Positions 39,983 to 48,390 of a stretch of DNA of 64,000 bases are shown here, one piece after another. Both the position numbers and the translations under genes were made by a program. The notes beneath the pieces are model-generated. The model worked only from the letters and a program-made list of their open reading frames with translations. It was not told where the DNA came from and searched no databases. The stretch's first letter is position 1. The number at the start of each line of letters is the position of its first letter. Origin of the DNA: Niveibacterium microcysteis (lineage in GTDB: Bacteria; Pseudomonadota; Gammaproteobacteria; Burkholderiales; Rhodocyclaceae); assembly GCF_017161445.1 (NCBI RefSeq), contig NZ_CP071060.1, positions 3,410,001 to 3,474,000 on the forward strand, read 5' to 3'.

Positions 39983-40549
39983 GTGAGCATCAAATCCGAT
40001 AAGTGGATCCGCCGCATGGCGGAACAGCACGGCATGATCGAGCCGTTTGCGCCCGAACTGGTGCGTTCGGTCAATGGCAACAAGATTGTCTCGTACGGCA
40101 CCTCGAGCTACGGCTACGACGTGCGCGTGGCCAACGAATTCAAGGTGTTCACGAACATCAACTCGACGATCGTTGACCCCAAGGCCTTCGACGACAAGAC
40201 CTTCGTGGACTTCACCGGCGACTACTGCATCATCCCGCCGAACTCGTTCGCCCTGGCCCGCACGGTGGAGTACTTCCGCATTCCGCGCTCGGTGCTGACG
40301 GTGTGCCTGGGCAAGAGTACCTACGCGCGCTGCGGCATCATCGTGAACGTGACCCCGCTCGAGCCCGAGTGGGAAGGCCATGTGACGCTGGAGTTCTCGA
40401 ACACCACGCCGCTGCCGGCGAAGATTTACGCCAACGAGGGCGTGGCGCAGATGCTGTTCTTCGAGTCCGACGAGATCTGCGAAACCTCGTACAAGGATCG
40501 CGGCGGCAAGTACCTGGGCCAGACCGGTGTGACGCTGCCGAAGATCTGA
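39983..40549 (+). CDS. dcd: dCTP deaminase
   Basis: A 188-residue trimeric enzyme that deaminates dCTP to dUTP, feeding dTMP synthesis through dUTPase and ThyA. Conserved segments are '[13 protein letters not shown]', the catalytic Glu and Arg/Ser in '[31 protein letters not shown]' (read in pieces), and '[13 protein letters not shown]'. The GTG start fits the family opening '[14 protein letters not shown]'. A strong terminator follows. Confidence 0.96.
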   Translation: MSIKSDKWIRRMAEQHGMIEPFAPELVRSVNGNKIVSYGTSSYGYDVRVANEFKVFTNINSTIVDPKAFDDKTFVDFTGDYCIIPPNSFALARTVEYFRIPRSVLTVCLGKSTYARCGIIVNVTPLEPEWEGHVTLEFSNTTPLPAKIYANEGVAQMLFFESDEICETSYKDRGGKYLGQTGVTLPKI

Positions 40550-40569
40550 ACCCGCGCTTGCGCACCCAG

Positions 40570-40602
40570 ACGGCCCTGCAGATTTGCAGGGCCGTTTGTT
40601 TT
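40570..40602 (+). terminator. Rho-independent terminator of dcd
   Basis: An 11-bp stem ACGGCCCTGCA/TGCAGGGCCGT with a GATT loop is followed by TTGTTTT. The next 160 bases up to the decarboxylase leader hold no recognised feature. Confidence 0.85.
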
Positions 40603-40765
40603 GGATCAGAGGCCGCGCGGATGGCGCCCTGCTGGCGAACACCGCAAGCGCTTGATCGAAAAGCCTTTTTCACAAGGCCACGACACAGTTTTCCGCATCT
40701 GCGACACAAGCTGTGCCAAGCCACTTCCCCTGCAGCCTGACGCTGTTATCATTCGCGCCTTTCCG

Positions 40766-40804
40766 ACGGGGGGTGCCACCGCACCGGCCCCGTTTTTCTC
40801 TTTT
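40766..40804 (+). promoter_or_regulatory. Terminator-like hairpin in the decarboxylase leader (possible attenuator)
   Basis: ACGGGG and GGTGC pair with GCACC and CCCCGT (two-base bulge GG on the 3' side, loop CACC), and the tract TTTTTCTCTTTT follows. This has the form of an intrinsic terminator but ends 20 bases before the decarboxylase ATG. The dcd terminator is already 160 bases upstream, so it is not needed there. It may stop leader transcripts of the decarboxylase gene conditionally, or be the end of an unseen small RNA. Confidence 0.6.
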
Positions 40805-40824
40805 GGCTTCGCGGAGAATCCGCC

Positions 40825-43068
40825 ATGCGTTTCGATTTCCCGATCATCATCATCGACGAGGACTTCCGTTCGGAAAACGCCTCGGGCCTCGGTATCCGTG
40901 CATTGGCGGAGGCGATCGAGAAAGAAGGCATGGAAGTGCTGGGCGTCACCAGTTACGGCGACCTGACCTCCTTCGCGCAGCAGCAGAGCCGCGGGTCGGG
41001 CTTCATCCTGTCGGTGGATGACGAGGAGCTGACGTCGGACGAGGCTGAAGAGACGATCGGCGAACTGCGTGCCTTCGTACAGGAAATCCGCTTCCGCAAC
41101 CCGGATATCCCGATCTTCCTGCACGGAGAGACGCGCACCAGCCGCCATATCCCGAATGATGTGCTGCGCGAGCTGCACGGCTTCATCCACATGTTCGAGG
41201 ACACGCCGGAATTCATCGCACGCTACGTCGTGCGCGAGGCCCGCGCCTACCTCGACAGCCTGCCGCCGCCCTTCTTCCGTGCGCTGGTGCACTACGCGGC
41301 GGACGGTTCGTATTCCTGGCACTGCCCGGGGCACTCGGGCGGTGTTGCCTTCCTGAAGAGCCCGGTCGGCCGGATGTTCCACCAGTTCTTCGGCGAGAAC
41401 ATGCTGCGCGCTGACGTCTGCAATGCGGTGGATGAACTGGGCCAGCTGCTCGACCACACCGGCCCGGTCGCGGCGTCGGAACGTAACGCCGCGCGCATCT
41501 TCAATTCCGACCACCTGTTCTTCGTCACCAACGGCACGTCCACCTCGAACAAGATCGTGTGGAACTCGACCGTCGCGCCGGGCGACATCGTGGTGGTGGA
41601 CCGCAACTGCCACAAGTCGATCCTGCACTCGATCATCATGACCGGCGCGATTCCGGTCTTCCTGATGCCGACGCGCAACCACTTCGGCATCATCGGCCCG
41701 ATCCCGAAAAGCGAATTCAGCTGGGAGAACATCCAGAAGAAGATCGCGAAGAACCCGTTCATCACCGACAAGAACGCCAAGCCGCGGGTGCTGACGATCA
41801 CGCAGAGCACCTACGATGGCGTGCTCTACAACGTCGAGGAGATCAAGCAGGAGCTCGACGGCAAGATCGACACCCTGCACTTCGACGAAGCCTGGCTGCC
41901 GCACGCTGCCTTCCACGACTTCTACGGCGACTACCACGCGATCGGCGCCGATCGCCCGCGCTGCAAGGAGTCGATGATGTTCTCGACGCAAAGCACGCAC
42001 AAACTGCTCGCCGGCCTGTCGCAGGCTTCGCAGATCCTGGTGCAGAACTCGGAGAACCGTCAGCTCGATCTGGCGAGCTTCAACGAGGCCTACCTGATGC
42101 ATACCTCCACCTCGCCGCAGTACGCGATCATCGCCTCGTGCGACGTGGCGGCCGCGATGATGGAGCCGCCGGGCGGCACCGCGCTGGTCGAAGAATCGAT
42201 CGCCGAAGCGCTCGACTTCCGCCGCGCCATGCGCAAGGTCGACGAAGAATGGGGCGCGGATTGGTGGTTCAAGGTCTGGGGCCCGGACTACCTCGCCGAC
42301 GACGGCATGGCCCTGCGCGAGGACTGGATGCTGCGTGCCGAAGACCACTGGCACGGCTTCGGCAAGCTGGCCGAAGGCTTCAACATGCTGGACCCGATCA
42401 AGGCGACGATCATCACGCCGGGGCTGGATGTTGAGGGCCATTTTTCGGACTGGGGCATCCCCGCGAGCATCCTCACGCGCTACCTTTCCGAGCACGGCAT
42501 CATCGTCGAGAAGACCGGTCTCTACTCGTTCTTCATCATGTTCACCATCGGCATCACCAAGGGCCGCTGGAACACCATGGTGACCGAGCTGCAGCAGTTC
42601 AAGGACGCCTACGACAGCAACCAGCCGCTCTGGCGCGTGATGCCGGAATTCATCGCCAAGCAGCCGCGCTACGAGAAGATCGGCCTGAAGGATCTGTGCC
42701 AGCAGATCCACGATTTCTACGCCGCGAAGGACGTCGCACGCCTGACGACCGAGATGTACCTCTCGGACATGGAGCCGGCGATGCGCCCGACCGATGCCTG
42801 GTCGAAGATGGCCCACCGCGAGATCGAGCGCGTGTCGATCGATGAACTCGAAGGCCGCATCACCGCGATGCTGGTGACACCCTACCCGCCGGGCATCCCG
42901 CTGCTGATTCCGGGCGAGCGCTTCAACGCGACAATCTGCAACTACCTGAAGTTCGTGCGCGAGTTCAACGAACGCTTCCCCGGCTTCGAGACCGACGTGC
43001 ATGGCCTCGTCAGCGAAGTGGTGGACGGCAAGAAGAAGTATTACGTGGACTGCGTACGCCAGGGTTGA
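40825..43068 (+). CDS. Class III PLP-dependent Orn/Lys/Arg decarboxylase (arginine decarboxylase size)
   Basis: A 747-residue fold-type I decarboxylase. The N-terminal response-regulator-like wing domain ('FPIIIIDEDFRSENASGLG') covers about 1-130. The PLP domain has 'HCPGHSGGVAFLKSPVG', the Asp in 'HFDEAWLPHAAFH', and the PLP lysine Lys393 in 'STQSTHKLLAGLSQAS'. The C-terminal domain ends with 'TPYPPGIPLLIPGERF'. Length is nearest to biodegradative arginine decarboxylase AdiA (755), but lysine or ornithine cannot be ruled out. Such enzymes make a polyamine or agmatine and use up a proton. GGAGA ribosome site. No antiporter gene is adjacent. The long frame on the other strand is a shadow. Confidence 0.93.
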   Translation: MRFDFPIIIIDEDFRSENASGLGIRALAEAIEKEGMEVLGVTSYGDLTSFAQQQSRGSGFILSVDDEELTSDEAEETIGELRAFVQEIRFRNPDIPIFLHGETRTSRHIPNDVLRELHGFIHMFEDTPEFIARYVVREARAYLDSLPPPFFRALVHYAADGSYSWHCPGHSGGVAFLKSPVGRMFHQFFGENMLRADVCNAVDELGQLLDHTGPVAASERNAARIFNSDHLFFVTNGTSTSNKIVWNSTVAPGDIVVVDRNCHKSILHSIIMTGAIPVFLMPTRNHFGIIGPIPKSEFSWENIQKKIAKNPFITDKNAKPRVLTITQSTYDGVLYNVEEIKQELDGKIDTLHFDEAWLPHAAFHDFYGDYHAIGADRPRCKESMMFSTQSTHKLLAGLSQASQILVQNSENRQLDLASFNEAYLMHTSTSPQYAIIASCDVAAAMMEPPGGTALVEESIAEALDFRRAMRKVDEEWGADWWFKVWGPDYLADDGMALREDWMLRAEDHWHGFGKLAEGFNMLDPIKATIITPGLDVEGHFSDWGIPASILTRYLSEHGIIVEKTGLYSFFIMFTIGITKGRWNTMVTELQQFKDAYDSNQPLWRVMPEFIAKQPRYEKIGLKDLCQQIHDFYAAKDVARLTTEMYLSDMEPAMRPTDAWSKMAHREIERVSIDELEGRITAMLVTPYPPGIPLLIPGERFNATICNYLKFVREFNERFPGFETDVHGLVSEVVDGKKKYYVDCVRQG

Positions 43069-43094
43069 GCAGCCCCACCGTGCCATCATCGAAG

Positions 43095-43113
43095 AGCCGC
43101 GAAAGCGGCTTTT
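43095..43113 (+). terminator. Terminator of the decarboxylase gene
   Basis: AGCCGC-GAAA-GCGGCT followed by TTTCG, 26 bases after the stop. Short stem but with a GNRA loop. Confidence 0.6.
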
Positions 43114-43188
43114 CGCATTTCTGCGGGTGCGATTCCGCCGCAGCGGGCGCAAAATTCGCGGCTTGACTCGGCTGACTGGAGTACCCGC

Positions 43189-43854
43189 ATGCAACCTACC
43201 CGACTGACCTGTCTGCTCGCTGCCGCGAGCATTGCGCTTGGCGCCTGCGCAACGATGGACGAGAGCTCACAGGAAAAGGCCAAGGGCGCCGGCCTGGGCG
43301 CGCTCGGCGGCGCAGCCGCAGGCGCACTGATCGGCGCGGTCACCGGCAGCGACAAGGTCGGCCGCGATGCCGCCATCGGCGCAGCGGTCGGTGCGGCCGG
43401 CGGCTACATCTGGTCGTCGCACATGGAGAAACAGAAGCGCGAAATGGAGAAGGCCACCGCCGGCACTGGCGTATCGGTATCGCAAACCAGCGACAACCAG
43501 CTCAAACTGGAAGTGCCGGGCGACTTTTCCTTCGACACCGGCCGCGCCGACATCAAACCGAACATGCGCCCGGTGCTGGACCGCTTTGCGACCACGTTGA
43601 ACGAGAACCGGGCTACGCACATCCGCATCATCGGCCACACCGACAACACCGGCTCCGACGCGGTGAACGACCCGCTCTCGCTGAACCGCGCCGCCAGCAC
43701 GCGCGATTACCTCGCCGACCGCGGCGTCGCCAGCAACCGCATCAGCATCGACGGACGCGGCGAGCGCAACCCGATCGCCAGCAACGACACCGCCGAAGGG
43801 CGCGCCCGCAACCGGCGCGTCGAGATCTTCGTCGCGGAGGCTGCCGCCCGCTGA
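43189..43854 (+). CDS. OmpA-family lipoprotein with glycine-zipper region
   Basis: A 221-residue outer-membrane lipoprotein. Lipobox 'ALGAC' (Cys about residue 20). A glycine zipper follows ('AGLGALGGAAAGALIGAVTG', then 'AAIGAAVGAAGGYIW'), and then an OmpA C-terminal peptidoglycan-binding domain with 'IRIIGHTDNTGSDAVN' and 'LNRAASTRDYLADRGVASNRISIDGRGERNPIASN' (in pieces), including the conserved Asp and Arg that grip diaminopimelate. The layout is that of E. coli YiaD. It ties the outer membrane to the cell wall. GGAG ribosome site. Confidence 0.92.
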   Translation: MQPTRLTCLLAAASIALGACATMDESSQEKAKGAGLGALGGAAAGALIGAVTGSDKVGRDAAIGAAVGAAGGYIWSSHMEKQKREMEKATAGTGVSVSQTSDNQLKLEVPGDFSFDTGRADIKPNMRPVLDRFATTLNENRATHIRIIGHTDNTGSDAVNDPLSLNRAASTRDYLADRGVASNRISIDGRGERNPIASNDTAEGRARNRRVEIFVAEAAAR

Positions 43855-43870
43855 CCCGGCTCGCAGCCAC

Positions 43871-43902
43871 GTGCAGGCGCGCATCGCTGCAGGCGCCTGC
43901 AC
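43871..43902. other. Perfect 10-bp hairpin after the OmpA lipoprotein gene
   Basis: GTGCAGGCGC (43871-43880) and GCGCCTGCAC (43893-43902) pair around a 12-base loop, 16 bases after the stop. There is no T run, so it may be a message-end stabiliser or a Rho-independent terminator of poor quality. The rest of the 180-base gap holds no gene. Confidence 0.4.
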
Positions 43903-44033
43903 GGCGATACCTGCCGGACCAGCATGCGGGCGACGATACCCCGATAATGCACGCTGCAAGCAACACAAGCGCCGATTAACGCCTGATTGCCACCGGCCGG
44001 ACGGCCGGCCTATCCGAATCCCCCGAGGTTCCC

Positions 44034-45143
44034 ATGCAAGTCCGAAAACGCACCCTCCTGATTGGCCTGGTGGTGCTCGTCGTCGCCATCGCAATCTCGC
44101 TGGCCGTCAAGGGTAACAAGGCCCCCAACACAGCACCGGCCAACGCCGCGACCGGGGCGCAAAACAAGGCCGCGCTGACGGTACAGACCGTCAAGCCGCA
44201 ACAGGCCGAGTGGCCCCAGACGCTGAGCGCGAACGGCAGCATCGCGGCATGGCAAGAAGCCGCCGTCGGTGCAGAGATCGCCGGACTGCGCATTACCGAG
44301 ATTCTCGTCAACGTTGGCGATCAGGTTAAGAAAGGCCAACTGCTCGCCAAGCTCGCGAATGAAACGGTCGCGGCCGACCATGCGCAAACCCGGGCCGGCG
44401 TGATCGAAGCGGAAGCCACCCTGAACGAAGCCCGCGCCAACCTTGAACGCACGCGCCAGCTGCGCGCGGCGGGCATGGCCAGCGCCCAGCAGTTGGTACA
44501 GGCCGAAACCGCGGTCGATACCGCGCAGGCGCGTGTCGAGGCGCAGCGCGCACGCCTGCGGGCTGAGGATGTACGCCTCGCGCAGACCCGCGTCGTGGCA
44601 CCTGACGACGGCATCATTTCCGCGCGCAACGCCACCGCCGGCTCGATCGCTCAGGGCGAACTGTTCCACCTGATTCGCGGCGGCCGCCTCGAATGGCGCG
44701 GCGAGCTGGCCGAAGCTGAGATGGCCTCGGTGCCGCCCGGCACGCTCGTGCACCTGACACTCGCCGGCGGCGGCGCCGCCGAAGGGCGCCTACGCATGCT
44801 GGCGCCGACGGTGGACCCGCAAACGCGGATCGGTCTCGCCTATGTCGACCTCACCGAACCCGGCCCCGCGCGGGCGGGCATGTTCGCGCGCGGGCAGTTC
44901 GTACTGGGCAAACGGGCAGCGCTCACGCTGCCGCAGAGCGCCGTCGTGTTGCGCGACGGATTCAGCTACGTGCTGGCGCTGGACGGCACACGGGTGCGCG
45001 AACAGAAAGTGGAAACCGGCCGCCGCAACGGCGACCGCGTCGAGATCCTGGCCGGGCTCCAACCGACCACCGCCGTGGTTGCAGCCGGCGCCGCCTTCCT
45101 TGCCGACGGCGACACGGTCCGCGTCGCGCCCGCCCAGAACTGA
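44034..45143 (+). CDS. RND efflux periplasmic adaptor subunit
   Basis: A 369-residue membrane-fusion protein. An N-terminal anchor ('LLIGLVVLVVAIAISLAV') is followed by the lipoyl half 'EAAVGAEIAGLRITEILVNVGDQVKKGQLLAKL' (in pieces). An alpha-helical hairpin (about 105-185), the second lipoyl half with 'RVVAPDDGIISARNATAGSIA', and the beta-barrel and membrane-proximal domains complete it. It links an RND pump to a TolC channel. Eight bases before the pump gene; the two form an operon. Confidence 0.93.
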   Translation: MQVRKRTLLIGLVVLVVAIAISLAVKGNKAPNTAPANAATGAQNKAALTVQTVKPQQAEWPQTLSANGSIAAWQEAAVGAEIAGLRITEILVNVGDQVKKGQLLAKLANETVAADHAQTRAGVIEAEATLNEARANLERTRQLRAAGMASAQQLVQAETAVDTAQARVEAQRARLRAEDVRLAQTRVVAPDDGIISARNATAGSIAQGELFHLIRGGRLEWRGELAEAEMASVPPGTLVHLTLAGGGAAEGRLRMLAPTVDPQTRIGLAYVDLTEPGPARAGMFARGQFVLGKRAALTLPQSAVVLRDGFSYVLALDGTRVREQKVETGRRNGDRVEILAGLQPTTAVVAAGAAFLADGDTVRVAPAQN

Positions 45144-45151
45144 GCGCGAAG

Positions 45152-48100
45152 ATGGCCACCATGAACGTTTCGTCCTGGTCGATTCGCAACCCGATTCCGG
45201 CCCTGCTCTTCTTCGTGCTGCTGACCGCCGCGGGTATCGTCGGATTCCGCGCGATGAAGATCCAGAACTTCCCGGACATCGATCTGCCGATGGTCGTGGT
45301 TACCGCCAGCCTGCCCGGCGCATCGCCAGGACAGCTGGAAACCGAGGTCGCACGCAAGCTCGAGAACGCAATGGCGACGCTGCAAGGCGTCAAGCACATC
45401 TACACCAAGATCCAGGACGGCACCGCCACGATCACCGTGGAGTTCCGCCTCGAGAAGGCCACGCAGGACGCCGTCGATGATGTGCGCGATGCGGTTTCAC
45501 GCGTGCGTTCCGACCTGCCGGGCGATTTGCGCGACCCGGTCATCGCCAAGGTGGACCTCGCCGGCATGCCGATCCTGACCTACACGATCGCGTCGAGCCG
45601 GATGGATAACGAAGCGCTGTCATGGTTCGTCGATCACGACATCACCAAGGCGATGCTGAGCGTGCGCGGCGTTGGCGCCGTCGCCCGTGTCGGCGGTGTG
45701 ACGCGCGAGGTGCGGATCGAGGTGGATCCGGATCGGCTGTTTGCCCTGAAGGCAACCGCCGCCGACATCTCGCGCCAGCTGCGCCAGGTGCAGCAGGAAG
45801 CCTCGGGCGGGCGGGCCGACCTCGGGGGCTCGGAGCAGTCGGTGCGTACGATCGCCACGGTCGCGTCGGCCGAAGAACTCGCGGCGATGGAGATTCCGCT
45901 GTCCGATGGCCGCCGCATCCGCCTCGACGAAGTCGCCACGGTACGCGACACCGTGGCCGAAGTGCGGTCCGCCGCGCTGCTCAACGGCAAACCGGTAGTC
46001 GGTTTCGAGATCACCCGCAGCCGCGGTGCCGGTGAGGTGGAAGTTGCCGAGGGCGTCACGGAGGTGCTCAAGACGCTGAAAGCCAAGCATCCGGATGTGG
46101 TCGTCACCGAGGCCTTCAATTTCGTCGACCCGGTTGCGGAGAACTACAGTGGCTCGATGAACCTGTTGTTCGAAGGCGCAATCCTCGCGGTGCTGGTTGT
46201 GTGGCTGTTCCTGCGCGACTGGCGCGCCACCTTCGTATCGGCCACCGCGCTGCCGCTCTCGATCATCCCGGCGTTCGCGGGGATGCACCTGCTCGGCTTC
46301 TCGATCAACGTGGTGACGCTGCTTTCGATGTCGATCGTGGTCGGGATTCTGGTAGACGACGCGATCGTCGAGATCGAAAACATCACCCGCCACCTGCGCA
46401 TGGGCAAGACGCCTTACCAGGCGGCGATGGAAGCCGCGGACGAAATCGGGCTCGCCGTGATCGCCACCACCTTCACGCTGATCGCGGTTTTCCTGCCCAC
46501 CGCCTTCATGGGCGGGGTGCCGGGCAAGTTCTTCGTCCAGTTTGGCTGGACAGCCGCAATTGCGGTGTTCGCGTCGCTGGTTGTGGCGCGCATGCTGACA
46601 CCGATGATGGCGGCCTATCTGCTCAAGCCGCCGCGTGACGATCACCGCGAGCCGGGCTGGCTGGCGACCTACACGAACTGGGTCACCTCCTGCCTGAAGC
46701 ACCGATGGCTCACGATGGCCGCCACGGCGGTGTTCTTCTTTGGCTCCTTTGCGATGGTGCCTTTCCTGCCCACAGGCTTCATGCCGCCGGACGATTTGTC
46801 GCAAACACAGGTGACGCTTGAACTGCCGCCCGGCAGCACCTTCCGGCAGACCTTTGCGCTGGCCGAGCAGGCACGCCTGATCGTCGAGAAGAACCCGCAT
46901 GTGAAGCTCGTCTACACCGCAGTCGGCGGCGGCCTGGCCGGTGGCGACCCCTTCGCATCTGCGGGCGCTGCCGAGGTTCGCAAAGCGACCCTGACAATCA
47001 ACATGACGCCACGCAAGCAGCGGCCGGGTATCAGCAAACAGTCGATCGAGGGCGAGCTGCGGCGTGCGCTCGAAGTGATCCCCGGCGCGCGCATCAAAGT
47101 CGGCCTCGCAGGGGCCAACGAGAAGTACGTGCTGGTGCTGGCGGGGGAAGACGGTCGCCTACTGGCGGCCCATGCGGCCAAGGTGGAGCGCGAACTGCGC
47201 ACGATTCCCGGCATCGGCGCGGTGACCTCGACGTCCAGCCTTGTGCGCCCGGAAGTGATCGTGCGGCCCGACTTCACCAAGGCCGCGGAGCGCGGTGTGA
47301 CGTCCGCCGCGATCGCCGATACGCTGCGCATCGCCACCTCTGGTGATTACGACCAGGGGCTCGCCAAGCTCAATCTGTCGCAACGGCAGGTACCGGTTGT
47401 CGTGCGCCTGAAGGCTGACGCACGCGAGAACCTCGATCTGATCGCACGGCTCTCGGTGCCCGGCACCAAGGGGCCGGTGATGCTCGGCAACATCGCAACG
47501 CTGACGGTCGATAGCGGCCCGGCGCAGATCGACCGATATGACCGCGCCCGCAACATCAACTTCGAGATCGAACTCAACGGTCAGCCACTCGGCGAGGTTT
47601 CCGCCCAGGCGCTGAAGCTGCCGAGCCTCGCCAATCTGCCACCCGGCGTTACGCAGACCACGGTTGGCGACGCGGAAGCAATGGCGGAGCTGTTCTCCAG
47701 CTTCGGGCTGGCGATGCTGACCGGCGTGCTGTGCATCTACATCGTGCTGGTGCTGCTCTTCCACGACTTCGTGCAACCGGTGACGATCCTTGCGGCGCTG
47801 GTGCTATCGGTGCCGGGCGCATTCCTGGCGCTCTTCATCACGCACACGGCCTTGTCGATGCCTTCGATGATCGGCCTGATCATGCTGATGGGTGTGGCCA
47901 CGAAGAACTCCATCCTGCTCGTCGAATACGCGATCATGGCCCGCCGCGAGCATCACCTGTCGCGCTGGGACGCATTGCTTGACGCCTGCCGCAAACGCGC
48001 ACGCCCGATCGTGATGACCACCATCGCGATGGGTGCCGGCATGCTGCCGATCGCCATCGGCCTTGGCGTAGACCCGAGCTTCCGCGCGCCCATGGCGATC

Positions 48101-48253
48101 GTCGTGATCGGCGGTTTGATCACCTCGACCTTCCTGAGCCTGCTGGTGATCCCGGTGGTATTCACGTTTGTCGACGATGGCATCAACCTGATCAAGCGCG
48201 TCCTGCCACACCGCCAGCACCACCCGGCAAACGCCACGACCAAGACTGCGTAG
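45152..48253 (+). CDS. RND family efflux pump inner-membrane transporter
   Basis: A 1033-residue proton-driven pump with 12 membrane helices and two large periplasmic loops. The proton-relay Asp pair is Asp402-Asp403 in 'SIVVGILVDDAIVEIENI', and helix 10 has the Lys of 'LMGVATKNSILLVEY'. The opening 'NVSSWSIRNPIPALLFFVLL' and the 'MKIQNFPDIDLPMVVV' loop suit the HAE1/AcrB-like family. ATGs at 45152 and 45161 are both possible. The substrate cannot be predicted. A TolC-type gene lies 137 bases downstream, which would complete a tripartite pump. Confidence 0.95.
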   Translation: MATMNVSSWSIRNPIPALLFFVLLTAAGIVGFRAMKIQNFPDIDLPMVVVTASLPGASPGQLETEVARKLENAMATLQGVKHIYTKIQDGTATITVEFRLEKATQDAVDDVRDAVSRVRSDLPGDLRDPVIAKVDLAGMPILTYTIASSRMDNEALSWFVDHDITKAMLSVRGVGAVARVGGVTREVRIEVDPDRLFALKATAADISRQLRQVQQEASGGRADLGGSEQSVRTIATVASAEELAAMEIPLSDGRRIRLDEVATVRDTVAEVRSAALLNGKPVVGFEITRSRGAGEVEVAEGVTEVLKTLKAKHPDVVVTEAFNFVDPVAENYSGSMNLLFEGAILAVLVVWLFLRDWRATFVSATALPLSIIPAFAGMHLLGFSINVVTLLSMSIVVGILVDDAIVEIENITRHLRMGKTPYQAAMEAADEIGLAVIATTFTLIAVFLPTAFMGGVPGKFFVQFGWTAAIAVFASLVVARMLTPMMAAYLLKPPRDDHREPGWLATYTNWVTSCLKHRWLTMAATAVFFFGSFAMVPFLPTGFMPPDDLSQTQVTLELPPGSTFRQTFALAEQARLIVEKNPHVKLVYTAVGGGLAGGDPFASAGAAEVRKATLTINMTPRKQRPGISKQSIEGELRRALEVIPGARIKVGLAGANEKYVLVLAGEDGRLLAAHAAKVERELRTIPGIGAVTSTSSLVRPEVIVRPDFTKAAERGVTSAAIADTLRIATSGDYDQGLAKLNLSQRQVPVVVRLKADARENLDLIARLSVPGTKGPVMLGNIATLTVDSGPAQIDRYDRARNINFEIELNGQPLGEVSAQALKLPSLANLPPGVTQTTVGDAEAMAELFSSFGLAMLTGVLCIYIVLVLLFHDFVQPVTILAALVLSVPGAFLALFITHTALSMPSMIGLIMLMGVATKNSILLVEYAIMARREHHLSRWDALLDACRKRARPIVMTTIAMGAGMLPIAIGLGVDPSFRAPMAIVVIGGLITSTFLSLLVIPVVFTFVDDGINLIKRVLPHRQHHPANATTKTA

Positions 48254-48262
48254 TTTGGCCGC

Positions 48263-48297
48263 GCCGGTTTCAGCTGCGGCACAAGGCTGAAACCGGC
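48263..48297. other. 12-bp intercistronic hairpin between the RND pump and tolC-like genes
   Basis: GCCGGTTTCAGC and GCTGAAACCGGC pair perfectly around an 11-base loop, nine bases after the pump stop. There is no T run, so it is probably a message stabiliser or a processing site inside the operon rather than a terminator. Confidence 0.5.
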
Positions 48298-48390
48298 GGC
48301 CGTCGAACCCATGGCCGCCGCCTACTTCCGCAATTGCCTGAGCAGTGATGCGAGGGCTAACATGCGGTTCCGCTGAACCGAGAAGCCAAC

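Noticed and set aside
40606..43194. An 862-codon minus-strand open frame
   Set aside because: It is antisense to the PLP decarboxylase, which has all catalytic motifs. The minus frame shows shadow composition.
43982..44025. Palindromic GGCCGG-rich stretch before the RND adaptor as an operator
   Set aside because: It consists of short GC repeats common at this base composition; there is no unique dyad or promoter context.
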